The notes under the pieces: model-generated
Told to the model about the DNA's origin: nothing
Databases searched by the model: none
What the model saw: only the letters and a program-made list of their open reading frames with translations
Assembly: GCA_023386155.1 (NCBI GenBank)
Contig: JAEWKH010000119.1
Coordinates: 1-34,587 of the forward strand
Direction of reading: 5' to 3'
Length of the DNA: 34,587 nucleotides
Source of the DNA: Pseudomonadota bacterium
Lineage (GTDB): Bacteria > Pseudomonadota > Alphaproteobacteria > Rhizobiales > Beijerinckiaceae
Shown here: positions 8,223 through 16,127 of the stretch, in pieces
How the letters are laid out: each line of letters opens with the position of its first letter
Position numbering within the stretch: position 1 is the first letter of the stretch
Made by a program: the position numbers and the translations under genes

Positions 8223-8939
8223 ATGAATACCCCCTATGCCTGGCATACCGCCGCAGCGCGCCCGAGCGGCGTCCTCTTCGACGAGGGCCTGCGCCAGCAC
8301 ATGCTGCGTGTCTACAACACCATGGGCATCGGCCTCATGGTGACAGGGCTTGTCGCCTTCTTCGTCGCCTCGACGCCGGCCCTTTACGTGCCGATCTTCC
8401 AGACGCCGCTCAAATGGGCGGTGATGCTGGCGCCTCTGGCGTTCATCTTCTTTTTCTCGTTCCGCATGGATCGGATGACGGCGGCCTCTGCCCGCACCGC
8501 CTTCTTCGCCTTCTCGGCCGTGATGGGCCTTTCTCTGGCCTCGGTGTTCCTGGTGTTCACCGGTGCCAGCATCGCCCGCACCTTCTTCATCACCGCCGCC
8601 ATGTTCGGCGCCACCAGCCTGTACGGCTACACGACCAAGCGCGACCTCTCGAAGTTCGGCTCGTTCCTGGTCATGGGCCTGATCGGCGTCATCATCGCCT
8701 CCCTGGTCAACATCTTCCTCGCGTCGAGCGCCCTGCAGTTTGCGATCTCGATCATCGGCGTCCTCGTGTTCACGGGTCTGACCGCCTACGACACGCAGAC
8801 GATCAAGGAACAGTACGCCGAGGGTTACGGCCATGAGGCCAATAGTAAGATGGCCGTGTTCGGCGCGCTCTCGCTCTACCTGAACTTCGTCAACATCTTC
8901 CAGCTGCTGCTGAGCCTCACTGGACAGCGGGAAGAGTAA
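8223..8939 (+). CDS. Bax inhibitor-1/YccA family membrane protein
   Basis: A seven-helix inner membrane protein of 238 residues. After a short N-terminal segment with LRQHMLRVYNTMGIGL, hydrophobic helices follow in succession, and the C-terminal part contains FTGLTAYDTQ, the conserved acidic region of the family. Bacterial members act as pH-sensitive Ca2+ leak channels (BsYetJ) or interact with the FtsH protease (YccA); which applies here is unknown. ATG 8223 has AGGAG about 10 bases upstream; an earlier in-frame start would overlap the anti-sigma gene. It follows the anti-sigma gene by 19 bases and is probably in the same transcript. Confidence 0.9.
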   Translation: MNTPYAWHTAAARPSGVLFDEGLRQHMLRVYNTMGIGLMVTGLVAFFVASTPALYVPIFQTPLKWAVMLAPLAFIFFFSFRMDRMTAASARTAFFAFSAVMGLSLASVFLVFTGASIARTFFITAAMFGATSLYGYTTKRDLSKFGSFLVMGLIGVIIASLVNIFLASSALQFAISIIGVLVFTGLTAYDTQTIKEQYAEGYGHEANSKMAVFGALSLYLNFVNIFQLLLSLTGQREE

Positions 8940-8971
8940 CCTCCGTCCATTGTCAGAAAGGATCGATTTTC

Positions 8972-9550
8972 ATGGACCATCAGGATCGTCAGGCCATTGA
9001 GCAGCTCTTCGGCAAGATTGCCCAAGTTGAAGGCCAGGCCGGAGCCCCGGACGCCCAGGCGGCGGAGTTCATCCGCACACGGATCAACCAGCAGCCGAAC
9101 GCGCCATACTACATGGCCCAGACCATCGTGGTGCAGGAGCAGGCTCTGAGCGCCGCCCATGGCCGCATCCAGCAGCTGGAGCAGGAGCTCGCCAGCCGTC
9201 CCGCAGGCGGAGGCGGGTTCCTCTCAGGCCTCTTCGGCGGCGGGCAGTCCCGGCCCCAGCCGCATCAGCCCTCCCATCACGCGCATCAGCCGCCGGCGCC
9301 CGGCATGCCGCCGCACATGGCGCCCGGCATGGGCGGCATGGCTCCCCGTGGAGGCGGCGGCTTTCTGGCCGGAGCGGCCCAGACGGCCATGGGCGTCGCG
9401 GGTGGCGTTCTCCTGGGCAACATGATCGCCAGCGCCTTCTCAGGCGGCGATGAGCCCAACGCCGCAGCCGGTCAGGCCGAGCCACAGCAGGCGGCTGCCG
9501 AGGACTTCGGTGATGCCGGCGGCGATTTCGGCTTCGAGGAGGACATCTGA
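8972..9550 (+). CDS. DUF2076 domain-containing protein
   Basis: 192 residues. The N-terminal part (1-80, starting MDHQDRQAIEQLFGKIAQVE) is the helical DUF2076 region with the coiled segment AAHGRIQQLEQEL. It is followed by a Gly-rich stretch (GGGGFLSGLFGGG), a Pro/His/Met-rich linker, a hydrophobic Gly/Ala segment (about 140-160) that may insert in the membrane, and an acidic tail ending FGFEEDI. DUF2076 proteins are common in alphaproteobacteria and are sometimes labelled periplasmic ligand-binding sensors; no biochemical role is established that I know of. It lies 32 bases after the Bax inhibitor gene, with GAAAGGA upstream of ATG. Confidence 0.85.
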   Translation: MDHQDRQAIEQLFGKIAQVEGQAGAPDAQAAEFIRTRINQQPNAPYYMAQTIVVQEQALSAAHGRIQQLEQELASRPAGGGGFLSGLFGGGQSRPQPHQPSHHAHQPPAPGMPPHMAPGMGGMAPRGGGGFLAGAAQTAMGVAGGVLLGNMIASAFSGGDEPNAAAGQAEPQQAAAEDFGDAGGDFGFEEDI

Positions 9551-9614
9551 ACTTGAGGCTGGCGCAGCCCTGAACGCAGGCCCGCCGATGCGCCCCAGAG
9601 AATCACGCACTGCC

Positions 9615-9643
9615 GTTCTGCCGGCGCCTGGCGCCGGCAGAAC
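9615..9643. terminator. strong hairpin after the sigma/BI-1/DUF2076 module
   Basis: A perfect 13-base inverted repeat: GTTCTGCCGGCGC (9615-9627), loop CTG, then its complement at 9631-9643. It lies 64 bases after the DUF2076 stop. No T-run follows, so termination may need Rho or the hairpin may protect the transcript. Confidence 0.55.
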
Positions 9644-9678
9644 CGTCCGAACCCGTATCCAGGAGCGGTTCCCTCCGG

Positions 9679-9815
9679 CTAGCGCATCGTGCGGCCCAGA
9701 GGGCCGCGTCAGTGAAAAGTGGATCCGGTTTTCCGCACCAACGATGCGTTCATTATAAAGTGGAACATCGGGTTCGATCCCAAAAGTGGGTCCACTTTTG
9801 GGATCGATGCTCTAG
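9679..9815 (+). repeat. CTAG-bounded palindromic repeat, family B, copy 1
   Basis: 137 bp bounded by CTAG on both sides, with terminal inverted repeats CTAGCGCATCG (left) and CTAGAGCATCG (right, complement). Near the right end is a perfect 15-base inverted repeat at 9775-9806 (CGATCCCAAAAGTGG, GT, complement). A related unit is at 11198-11353 and degraded copies are at about 12280, 12703 and 12881. Noncoding. Confidence 0.75.
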
Positions 9816-9842
9816 GACCTCTCAAGGACCGCTAACGACCTC

Positions 9843-9871
9843 TTGAACATCCCCGCTCGCATTCTTTTATG
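9843..9871 (+). promoter_or_regulatory. possible sigma-70-type promoter of exoD
   Basis: TTGAAC (9843-9848), 17-base spacer, TTTATG (9866-9871), only about 20 bases before the ExoD start. The -35 is good and the -10 is poor. It lies just after the repeat. Confidence 0.25.
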
Positions 9872-9892
9872 TGAGCCATTATAGACAGACCC

Positions 9893-10561
9893 ATGCCAGA
9901 CCCTTCCAGTAGCCTCTCCACCGTCGTGTCACCGGACGACGCTGTGGAGCCCCGACAACGGTTCTCCGAGGTCCTGAGCGACCTCGCCGGCTGCCCAAGC
10001 CCGGCCATCAGCATCGGCAAGGTATTGGACGCCTTCGGCGACCGGGCCTTTGGCGCCCTGATGCTCCTGTTCGCCGCGCCCAATGTGCTGCCGCTCCCGC
10101 CCGGCATGTCGGCTGTCCTGGGAGCGCCCCTGCTTTTCATCACGGCCCAACTGATGCTGGGACGCTCCACCCTGTGGATGCCGCACTTCATTCGCGAGCG
10201 GTCAATCTCCCGGGACTTCTTTACCCTGCTGACAACGAAGCTCAGCCCGATCCTGCACCGGGCGGAACGCTTCCTGCGCCCGCGGCTCGGCATGCTGCTT
10301 CGCCCGCTTCCAGAGCGTGTCGTAGGGGCCGCCTGCCTCCTGCTGGCCGTTATCCTGTTCCTGCCGATCCCCTTCGGCAACATCCCCCCGGCCTTCGCGA
10401 TCTCGGCCTTCGCCCTCGGCATCCTGGAGCGCGATGGCCTCGCCACGCTCGTGGGGTGGCTCGCTGCCGTGGGCAGCCTGCTCATCCTGGCACTGATCTC
10501 GTCGGCGATCATTGCCGGCATCAGCGCCTTTCTCGAGCAGCTCTGGGTGATACTCGGATGA
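9893..10561 (+). CDS. ExoD family exopolysaccharide-synthesis membrane protein
   Basis: 222 residues. The N-terminal soluble part (to about 50) is followed by hydrophobic segments. Features typical of the ExoD family are visible: GDRAFGALMLLFAAPNVLPLPPG near residue 50, the GAPLLFITAQLMLGR segment, and LFLPIPFGNIPPAFAI near 165. In Sinorhizobium meliloti exoD mutants are altered in exopolysaccharide and alkali sensitivity; the molecular activity is unknown. No clear ribosome site precedes ATG 9893, so the transcript may have a very short leader. It sits alone between two repeat-rich gaps. Confidence 0.88.
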   Translation: MPDPSSSLSTVVSPDDAVEPRQRFSEVLSDLAGCPSPAISIGKVLDAFGDRAFGALMLLFAAPNVLPLPPGMSAVLGAPLLFITAQLMLGRSTLWMPHFIRERSISRDFFTLLTTKLSPILHRAERFLRPRLGMLLRPLPERVVGAACLLLAVILFLPIPFGNIPPAFAISAFALGILERDGLATLVGWLAAVGSLLILALISSAIIAGISAFLEQLWVILG

Positions 10562-10633
10562 GATCCTCCGACGTGAACCCTGCAGCAGCACCATCGCCAA
10601 TCCCGGAGGGGTGCCCGCAGCACCTGACGCACC

Positions 10634-11077
10634 GTGCTTGAACTCGGCATCGCATTGCCTCTCATTGGCCTGAACAGGCTCTTTGCCCTGTCGGAGCTCG
10701 CCATCGTCTCGGCCCGCAAGGCCCGCAAGGCCCGCCTGAAGACGATGGCCGACAACGGCCGCGCCGGAGCCAGGACAGTCCTCAGGCTGGCCGAGGAGCC
10801 GGGCCGCTTCCTCTCCACCGTCCAGATCGGCATCACCCTGGTGGGTGTCCTCGCCGGCGCCTTCTCGGGTGCGGCCCTCGGAGCCATTCTCACCGACATC
10901 ATGAAGGCCCAGGGGATGGCGGAGAACGTGGCGGAGCCCTTGGGCTTCGGGCTCGTGGTTGCTGCCATCACCTACCTGTCGGTCGTCATGGGCTGGCGCT
11001 TCGAGGTGATCGACCTCGATGGGCGGCGGATCGACAAGATCCTGGCGGCCCGTGTCGAGACCAGGGAGGCAGCCTGA
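10634..11077 (+). pseudogene. CorC/HlyC (CNNM) family protein with large internal deletion
   Basis: The first ~113 codons match the start of the DUF21/CNNM membrane domain of hemolysin-family proteins (LFALSELAIVSARKAR, then PGRFLSTVQIGITLVGVLAGAFSGA, then ITYLSV). Near codon 120 (about base 10990) the reading frame jumps straight to the extreme C-terminus of the CorC_HlyC domain (GWRFEVIDLDGRRIDKILAA). Full-length relatives have about 420-440 residues with two CBS domains between; only 147 remain here. The N-terminus also shows an in-frame 9-base tandem repeat (GCCCGCAAG twice) and Arg in the usual NGFFALSE region. GTG 10634 is the only start nearby. Probably nonfunctional. Confidence 0.75.
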
Positions 11078-11197
11078 CCATGCGGAATTACTCCCCTGCC
11101 CTGATCGCCAAGCTGATGATCCTCGAGCCTTCCGTTGCAACCTCAGCGGCCTGCAGGGTGGGGAACGCCACCTTCCGGCCCAAGTATGCCGCCCAGA

Positions 11198-11353
11198 CTA
11201 GCGCATCGTGCGGACCCAGAGGGCCGCGTCAGCGACCCGTAGGGCCACGTTAGTGAAAAGTGGACCCGGTTTTCCGCACGATGCGCCAGCCAAGAGAGGA
11301 AGCATCGGATCAATCCCAAAAGTGCAAGTCCACTTTTGGGTCCGATGCCCTAG
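11198..11353 (+). repeat. CTAG-bounded palindromic repeat, family B, copy 2
   Basis: 156 bp, same organisation as the copy at 9679: CTAGCGCATCG at the left, CGATGCCCTAG at the right, shared internal blocks (CAGAGGGCCGCGTCA, GTGAAAAGTGGA, CCGGTTTTCCGCAC) and an interrupted AAAAGT/ACTTTT palindrome before the right end. It contains an extra block with CCAGCCAAGAGAGGAAGCAT that recurs in the degraded copies downstream. It ends 39 bases before the TerC-family start. Confidence 0.75.
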
Positions 11354-11392
11354 CAACGCCCATCCCAACAATCAGACCCTAAGGAACACCCG

Positions 11393-12148
11393 ATGGACTT
11401 CTCCTGGATCTCCGATCCGACCGCCCTGGTAGCACTGGCCACGCTGGTCGTGATGGAAGTGGTGCTCGGCATCGACAACCTGATCTTCATCTCGATCCTC
11501 ACCAACAAGCTCCCCGAGCACCAGCGTTCCAAGGCTCGCCGCATCGGGATCGGGCTGGCGCTTATCCTGCGTCTTGGGCTGCTTGGCACCATTGCGATCA
11601 TCGTCACCTTGACCGAGCCGATCTTCACCCTCTTCGGGCACGACTTCTCCTGGCGCGACCTGATCCTGATCGGCGGGGGCCTCTTCCTGGTATGGAAAGC
11701 GACAACGGAGATTCACCACAACGTGGATCCGACGCCGAACGACGACGTGTTCGACACGGCCAAGGCCACGATGACGTTTGGCGCCGCCATCGGGCAGATC
11801 CTGCTGCTCGATCTCGTGTTCTCGCTGGACAGCATCATCACGGCGGTCGGCATGACCGATATCGTGATGATCATGGTCATCGCGGTCATCGCAGCCGTGA
11901 CGGTCATGCTGCTCGCGGCCAACCCGCTCGCCCAGTTCATCAACAACAACCCGACAGTGGTGATGCTGGCCCTGGGGTTCCTCCTGATGATCGGCATGAC
12001 CCTGATCGCGGAGGGATTTGGTGCACACGTCCCGAAGGGCTACATCTACGCCGCCATGGCGTTTTCGGCCCTGATCGAAGGCCTCAACATGCTCTCGCGC
12101 CGGGCCGCCCGGCGCAAGACCGCAGTATCCGGCGAGCGGAAACACTGA
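11393..12148 (+). CDS. TerC/YgdQ family integral membrane protein
   Basis: 251 residues with seven predicted membrane helices. The two family signatures with acidic residues in the membrane are present: MEVVLGIDN at about residues 20-28 and LDLVFSLDS at about 138-146. Another conserved block is HVPKGYIYAAMAFS near the C-terminus. The length and pattern resemble E. coli YgdQ more than plasmid TerC. TerC-family proteins are implicated in metal (Mn2+) export and loading of secreted metalloproteins. GGAAC upstream is a modest ribosome site. It stands between repeat copies and has no operon partner. Confidence 0.9.
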   Translation: MDFSWISDPTALVALATLVVMEVVLGIDNLIFISILTNKLPEHQRSKARRIGIGLALILRLGLLGTIAIIVTLTEPIFTLFGHDFSWRDLILIGGGLFLVWKATTEIHHNVDPTPNDDVFDTAKATMTFGAAIGQILLLDLVFSLDSIITAVGMTDIVMIMVIAVIAAVTVMLLAANPLAQFINNNPTVVMLALGFLLMIGMTLIAEGFGAHVPKGYIYAAMAFSALIEGLNMLSRRAARRKTAVSGERKH

Positions 12149-12371
12149 GACCACTCTCGACGAGGCTGCGGCAAAGTCGGCAGGAGATCCGAGTTCATGG
12201 TGCCTGATGAAGTCCGTCTGGCCGCTTCAGATGGATCTCGCTGCCGCGGCCAGCCCGATCCGCCCGCAAGGTAGCTCCCGCCAAGAGAGAAAGCATCGAG
12301 CATGAGAAGTGCGTAACCGCTTTCCATGCCCGATGCCTTTGGAGGTCAGCCCTGGCGGTTGATGGACCGGA
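12149..12371. repeat. intergenic region with degraded family B repeat
   Basis: The right-hand block of the family B repeat is recognisable at about 12280-12339: GCCAAGAGAG, AAGCATCGAG, then CGATGCC. The left half is gone. No gene is supported here. Confidence 0.45.
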
Positions 12372-12656
12372 TCAAAGGCGAAGCGCTTGGGATTCTGGCG
12401 GCATGGTCACGTCGATCTCGTCTTTACTCAGCGGCGCATAGACGGCCTGCGTCACCCTCGACGCAAATTTGCTGCGCAATATCGCCACGGCCGGCCTGAT
12501 CCGTTCGGTCGTATCCATCGGATCGTTGACGCCAGCGATTTCAGGCACTGGTGCTGTTGTTCCTGCGGATCCCGCTGCCAATGAGGCCGGACAGACACAT
12601 TCCTCTGACCGCCCCGGCACCATCAACATCATTGTGAATGTCAGCACAAGAGTCAT
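12372..12656 (-). CDS. hypothetical small secreted protein
   Basis: About 94 residues from ATG 12656 (GTG 12665 with GAAGG upstream is an alternative). The N-terminus MTLVLTFTMMLMVPGRSEEC looks like a short signal peptide or lipoprotein-like leader with Cys-x-Cys (ECVC) after it. The rest is polar with no known motif and ends PPESQALRL. Codon use is less biased than in neighbouring genes and the upstream side runs into a repeat remnant, so it may be an old gene decaying or a chance frame. Not recognised. Confidence 0.35.
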   Translation of the reverse strand: MTLVLTFTMMLMVPGRSEECVCPASLAAGSAGTTAPVPEIAGVNDPMDTTERIRPAVAILRSKFASRVTQAVYAPLSKDEIDVTMPPESQALRL

Positions 12657-12702
12657 GCGGATCACGAAGGCGAACCCTTCTGCAGACCTTCGGGGTTTGC
12701 AG

Positions 12703-12731
12703 AGCATTGGACCAACTTCTGGGTCCGATAC
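12703..12731. repeat. relic of the family B palindromic end
   Basis: AGCATTGGACC, a short spacer, then GGGTCCGAT form an imperfect palindrome like the right end of the family B repeat. Confidence 0.35.
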
Positions 12732-12880
12732 CCCACTCTATAAAGAGCGCATCGTAGCGTAGGCGCTTGCCTACTGTGTCAGCGAAAGGCCATAGCCCAG
12801 AGCTGACGATGTCTCGTCAGGTCCGAATTCCCTCGTCAGGGCAAGCCGCAACGCTTCAACGCGAGACAGTCGTTTTCACC

Positions 12881-13002
12881 CCCAGAGCCTCATGGGAAGA
12901 AGTAGATCCGTTTTTTCGCGCCTATCGATGCGCCAGCCAAGAGAGGGAGCGTCTGATGGGAGCCCAACAATGCAGCTCCACTTTTCACGTCCGGTGCTCC
13001 AG
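12881..13002 (+). repeat. CTAG-type palindromic repeat, family B, degraded copy
   Basis: It contains the same ordered blocks as the copy at 11198 (CCAGAG, AGTAGATCCGTTTT, CGATGCGCCAGCCAAGAGAGG, CTCCACTTTT, GGTGCTCCAG) but with many substitutions, and CCAG in place of CTAG at both ends. It lies between the end of the metal ATPase gene and the small minus-strand frame. Nothing else is seen in 12708-13038. Confidence 0.55.
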
Positions 13003-13038
13003 CGCATGGATATTCCGGTATGCCTTTCCGTCGGCGAG

Positions 13039-14958
13039 CTAGCCGCGAAGAGCCCTCAAGGCATTGAGGATGACGGCAACGTCGATGGCTTCCTGAATCA
13101 GGGCGCCTTCCACGGGTGTCAGATACCCCAGAGCTGCCACGACCATCCCCACAACCGACAGGCCGATGCCGGCATAGACACTCTGGAGGGCAATCCGCCG
13201 AGAGCGGCGCGCCGCTTGGACCGCCCCGAGGATCCTGTCCAGCTGGTCGACCAGCAGGACGACGTCGGCCGCCTCAGCGGAGGCTGCGGCCCCCTTGGCG
13301 CCCATGGCAACCCCGAGATCAGCGGCGGCCAGGGCCGGGGCATCGTTCAACCCATCCCCGATCATCATCACGGGTCCATGCCGCCGTTCCGCCTGCACAA
13401 CGGCGATCTTGCGGTCGGGCGTCAGATCGGCATGGACGGCGTCGAGATCGAGCCCCGTCGTGACTTCGTCGGCGACATCACGACGATCGCCCGTGGCCAG
13501 CACGATCCGCTCGATCCCCGTTTGGCGAAGGCCCTTGATCAGTTCGGCTGCTCCCGAGCGGAGGCGGTCGGTCAGGACCAGGAGACCGGCGGCGCGTCCG
13601 TCAACGGCCACGGCAACCAGCACCGCCCCCACGGGTGGGTCGCCGTTGACAAAGGCCGTTCCAGCGCCTTGGACACGCTCGGCCACGTAGTGGAGGCCTC
13701 CGACCGCGATCCATCGGCCGTCGACGCGCCCCTTCACCCCTTCCCCAGGGGTTTCCTCAACATCCACGGGTGCGAAAAGGTTGAGCCCCCGGGCTTGCGC
13801 CTCCTGCACGATGGCATGGGCGATGACGTGCTTTGACGCCTGATCCAGGGACGCCGCGAGTTGAAGAATCTCGTTGGGCGGTAGATCGGCAAGGGGCCGG
13901 ATCTCGACAACCTCCGCCTGCCCGTGCGTGAGGGTGCCTGTCTTGTCGATGACCATGGCCCTCACGCGGGCCAAAGTCTCCAGGGCCTTGCCCCCCTTCA
14001 CCAGCACCCCGGTCTTGGCGGCGCGCGAGACGCCGGAGACGATGGCGACCGGCACCGCGAGGATGAGTGGGCATGGTGTCGCGATCACCAGGACGGCCAG
14101 CGCCCGGATCGGATCCCCGCTCCAGAGCCAAGCCCCACCTGCCAGCGCAACTGTCAGGGCCAGGAACCAGATGGCGAACCGATCGGCCATGCGGGCCATG
14201 GGGGCCTTAGAGCGCTGTGCCGCCTCGATCAAGCGCACGATGCCGGCATAGGTGCTCTCTGCCGCGCGATGGGTGGCCGTCAGATCGAAGGCGCTGCCGA
14301 CATTCGTCACCCCGCTCAAGACCGGTTCGCCCGCCCTCCTCTGCACGGGAAGCGACTCGCCCGTCAGCGCCGCCTGATCGAGGACCGCCACGCCCCCCAC
14401 CACCACGCCGTCCACGGGCACCACGTCGCCCTGGCGGATGAGAAGGCGGTCTCGAGGCTCAACGTCGCCGAGAGGAACCTCCTCCAGTCTTTCATTGCGA
14501 TAGCGGATGGCGGTCCGCGGCACCCGGGACAGGAGGGCCGTCATCTCGCGGTTGGCCCGGCGTTCGGCAAAGCTCTCCAGATACTGCCCACCGGCGTACA
14601 TGAGCGCGACCACCACGGCCGCGAGATGCTCGCCGAAAGCAAGGGCGCCTGTCATCGAGAGGGCAGCCACGATGTCGAGGCCCACATCGCCTCGTCTGAG
14701 GCTCGCGACGATCTCGATCAGCAAGACGGCCAAGACCGGGATGGTCGCCACAGCCCAGATCGGTCCCGACCATCCCCCATGCCCTGCAAGGCGTACTCCG
14801 AAGCCGGCAAGCAGCCCCAAAGCGGGCAGGATCACGAGGGTCGGACGGACCAACCTGTGGAGCTGTTGCAGCAAAGGCACGACTGAAGGCCCCCCAAGCC
14901 GAGACGTCGCAGAACTGGGACGGTGGGTTTTCTCAGAGCCGCTCATTGGCAGGTCCAT
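13039..14958 (-). CDS. heavy-metal P1B-type ATPase with TPC motif
   Basis: A 639-residue metal exporter without an N-terminal metal-binding domain. Motifs: actuator TGES (199-202), membrane motif ATPCPLIL with Thr294-Pro-Cys296 in place of the usual Cys-Pro-Cys, phosphorylation motif DKTGTLT (Asp338), GDGLNDAPAL, and at the nucleotide-binding site SKHVIAHAI, where the usual His-Pro is His-Val. The TPC variant places it near the P1B-5 group, in which Ni/Fe transport has been shown for some members, but the C-terminal hemerythrin domain of those is absent. The metal is therefore open. The first ATG (14958) lacks a clear ribosome site; the second, at 14946, is possible. No regulator is adjacent. 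Confidence 0.88.
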   Translation of the reverse strand: MDLPMSGSEKTHRPSSATSRLGGPSVVPLLQQLHRLVRPTLVILPALGLLAGFGVRLAGHGGWSGPIWAVATIPVLAVLLIEIVASLRRGDVGLDIVAALSMTGALAFGEHLAAVVVALMYAGGQYLESFAERRANREMTALLSRVPRTAIRYRNERLEEVPLGDVEPRDRLLIRQGDVVPVDGVVVGGVAVLDQAALTGESLPVQRRAGEPVLSGVTNVGSAFDLTATHRAAESTYAGIVRLIEAAQRSKAPMARMADRFAIWFLALTVALAGGAWLWSGDPIRALAVLVIATPCPLILAVPVAIVSGVSRAAKTGVLVKGGKALETLARVRAMVIDKTGTLTHGQAEVVEIRPLADLPPNEILQLAASLDQASKHVIAHAIVQEAQARGLNLFAPVDVEETPGEGVKGRVDGRWIAVGGLHYVAERVQGAGTAFVNGDPPVGAVLVAVAVDGRAAGLLVLTDRLRSGAAELIKGLRQTGIERIVLATGDRRDVADEVTTGLDLDAVHADLTPDRKIAVVQAERRHGPVMMIGDGLNDAPALAAADLGVAMGAKGAAASAEAADVVLLVDQLDRILGAVQAARRSRRIALQSVYAGIGLSVVGMVVAALGYLTPVEGALIQEAIDVAVILNALRALRG

Positions 14959-15021
14959 GCAGCCGACAGGGTTGCGTCACTCCTGCTGGCCTCGGCCAGG
15001 AGTGCCTTTGGATTCTCGCCG

Positions 15022-15184
15022 TCACATCGCCTCCTCTCGAATGTCACGGAGCTTTCCGGCCATCCTGGCACGCCGGATGAGACCACGACAATCGGGATCG
15101 CAGGTCGCACGAGCCCTGCTCCCGGATCTCGGCCAGCAGCGCGGTACGCGTAGAGACGGCCAGAGCTTGCGAGATGATCGCCAT
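15022..15184 (-). pseudogene. possible small frameshifted gene
   Basis: Two overlapping minus-strand frames each look coding over half their length. From ATG 15184 the frame begins MAIISQALAVSTRTALLAEI and degrades after about residue 28. The other frame, ending in TGA at 15024-15022, finishes with RRARMAGKLRDIREEAM, which looks like the proper tail. A single frameshift near 15100 would join them into a protein of about 55 residues. I do not recognise a family. It lies between the metal ATPase and the SDR genes in a gap with nothing else visible. Confidence 0.3.
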
Positions 15185-15311
15185 GGGCCATTGCGAGAAT
15201 CCGCACTAACCAAGCTCATGACGGCCCACATCACGGCAGCAGGCGCCTGCCATCGCCACCAAAGGCGGCGCAGGCCATGGCGCCCTTACTTCGAGCTCTC
15301 AATGATGAGCA

Positions 15312-16127
15312 TCAGACGCTTTCCTCCACGGTTCCGACGCTGCGCCCTATGTAGCTATAGATGCCACCGCCGATCATGCCCCCATCCACGACCAGATCCG
15401 TTGCCGTCATGAAACGGCTGTCTGGGCCCAGGAGAAAGACCACCGCGCCCGCTACCTCGTCAGGGTCGGCGCCGCGAGCAAGCGGGGTCATGGATCGGTT
15501 TCCCTCGAAGAAGGCCCGCGCCTGATCGATGTTGTAACCCGCGTTCGGCCGGTTGATCATCGGCGTGTCGATCAAGCCAGGACAAACGGTATTTACGCGG
15601 ATCTTGCGGGCGGCCAGTTCGATTGACGCAGCCTTTGTCAATCCGCGGAGAGCCCATTTGCTGGCCGTATAAGCCGCACTGAAATACCCCGTCAGCCCGG
15701 CCGTCGACGACACGTTCACAATCGACCCACCGTCCGACATCGCCGGGGCGGCTGCGCGAATACCTAAAAAGGCACCCGTCAGATTGACCTCGAGCAGGTT
15801 CTCCCACTCCGACAGCGTGGTTTCCGTGACCGTCTTGCGCAATGTAATTCCGGCGTTGTTGACCAAGCCAGCCAAAGGTGACCCAAAGGCCTTAACGCTG
15901 TCGATCGCCTCTTGCCAAGTGCCCTCCTCCGCAACACTGCCCGCAACAATCCTGAGACAGTCACTCTGCTCCCGTTCAATCGCCCAATCGAGGCTGTCCG
16001 GCGCCAGCGGATCGATGACGATGACATTCGCGCCGAGCGCCAGCAGCCGGTTGACTTCGGCAGCGCCTTGCCCACGGGCCCCGCCGGTGACGATAAAGGT
16101 CTTGCCCGCCCAATAACGGTCCGTCAT
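15312..16127 (-). CDS. SDR family oxidoreductase (catabolic cluster, first copy)
   Basis: A 271-residue classical short-chain dehydrogenase. Motifs: TGGARGQG (14-21) for cofactor binding, NNAG, catalytic Ser in NVSSTAG, YTASK (Tyr-x3-Lys), CPG, and the C-terminal DGG. It overlaps the preceding SDR gene by 4 bases (ATGA), so the two are translated together. It likely oxidises an alcohol or diol in a degradation pathway; the substrate is unknown. It is the last gene of the cluster MHS transporter, SDR, SDR as transcribed. Confidence 0.9.
   Translation of the reverse strand: MTDRYWAGKTFIVTGGARGQGAAEVNRLLALGANVIVIDPLAPDSLDWAIEREQSDCLRIVAGSVAEEGTWQEAIDSVKAFGSPLAGLVNNAGITLRKTVTETTLSEWENLLEVNLTGAFLGIRAAAPAMSDGGSIVNVSSTAGLTGYFSAAYTASKWALRGLTKAASIELAARKIRVNTVCPGLIDTPMINRPNAGYNIDQARAFFEGNRSMTPLARGADPDEVAGAVVFLLGPDSRFMTATDLVVDGGMIGGGIYSYIGRSVGTVEESV

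Noticed and set aside
11080..11253. Small plus-strand frame of 57 codons after the truncated CorC/HlyC gene
   Set aside because: A GGGAGG lies upstream, but the second half translates the family B repeat and nothing resembles a known protein.
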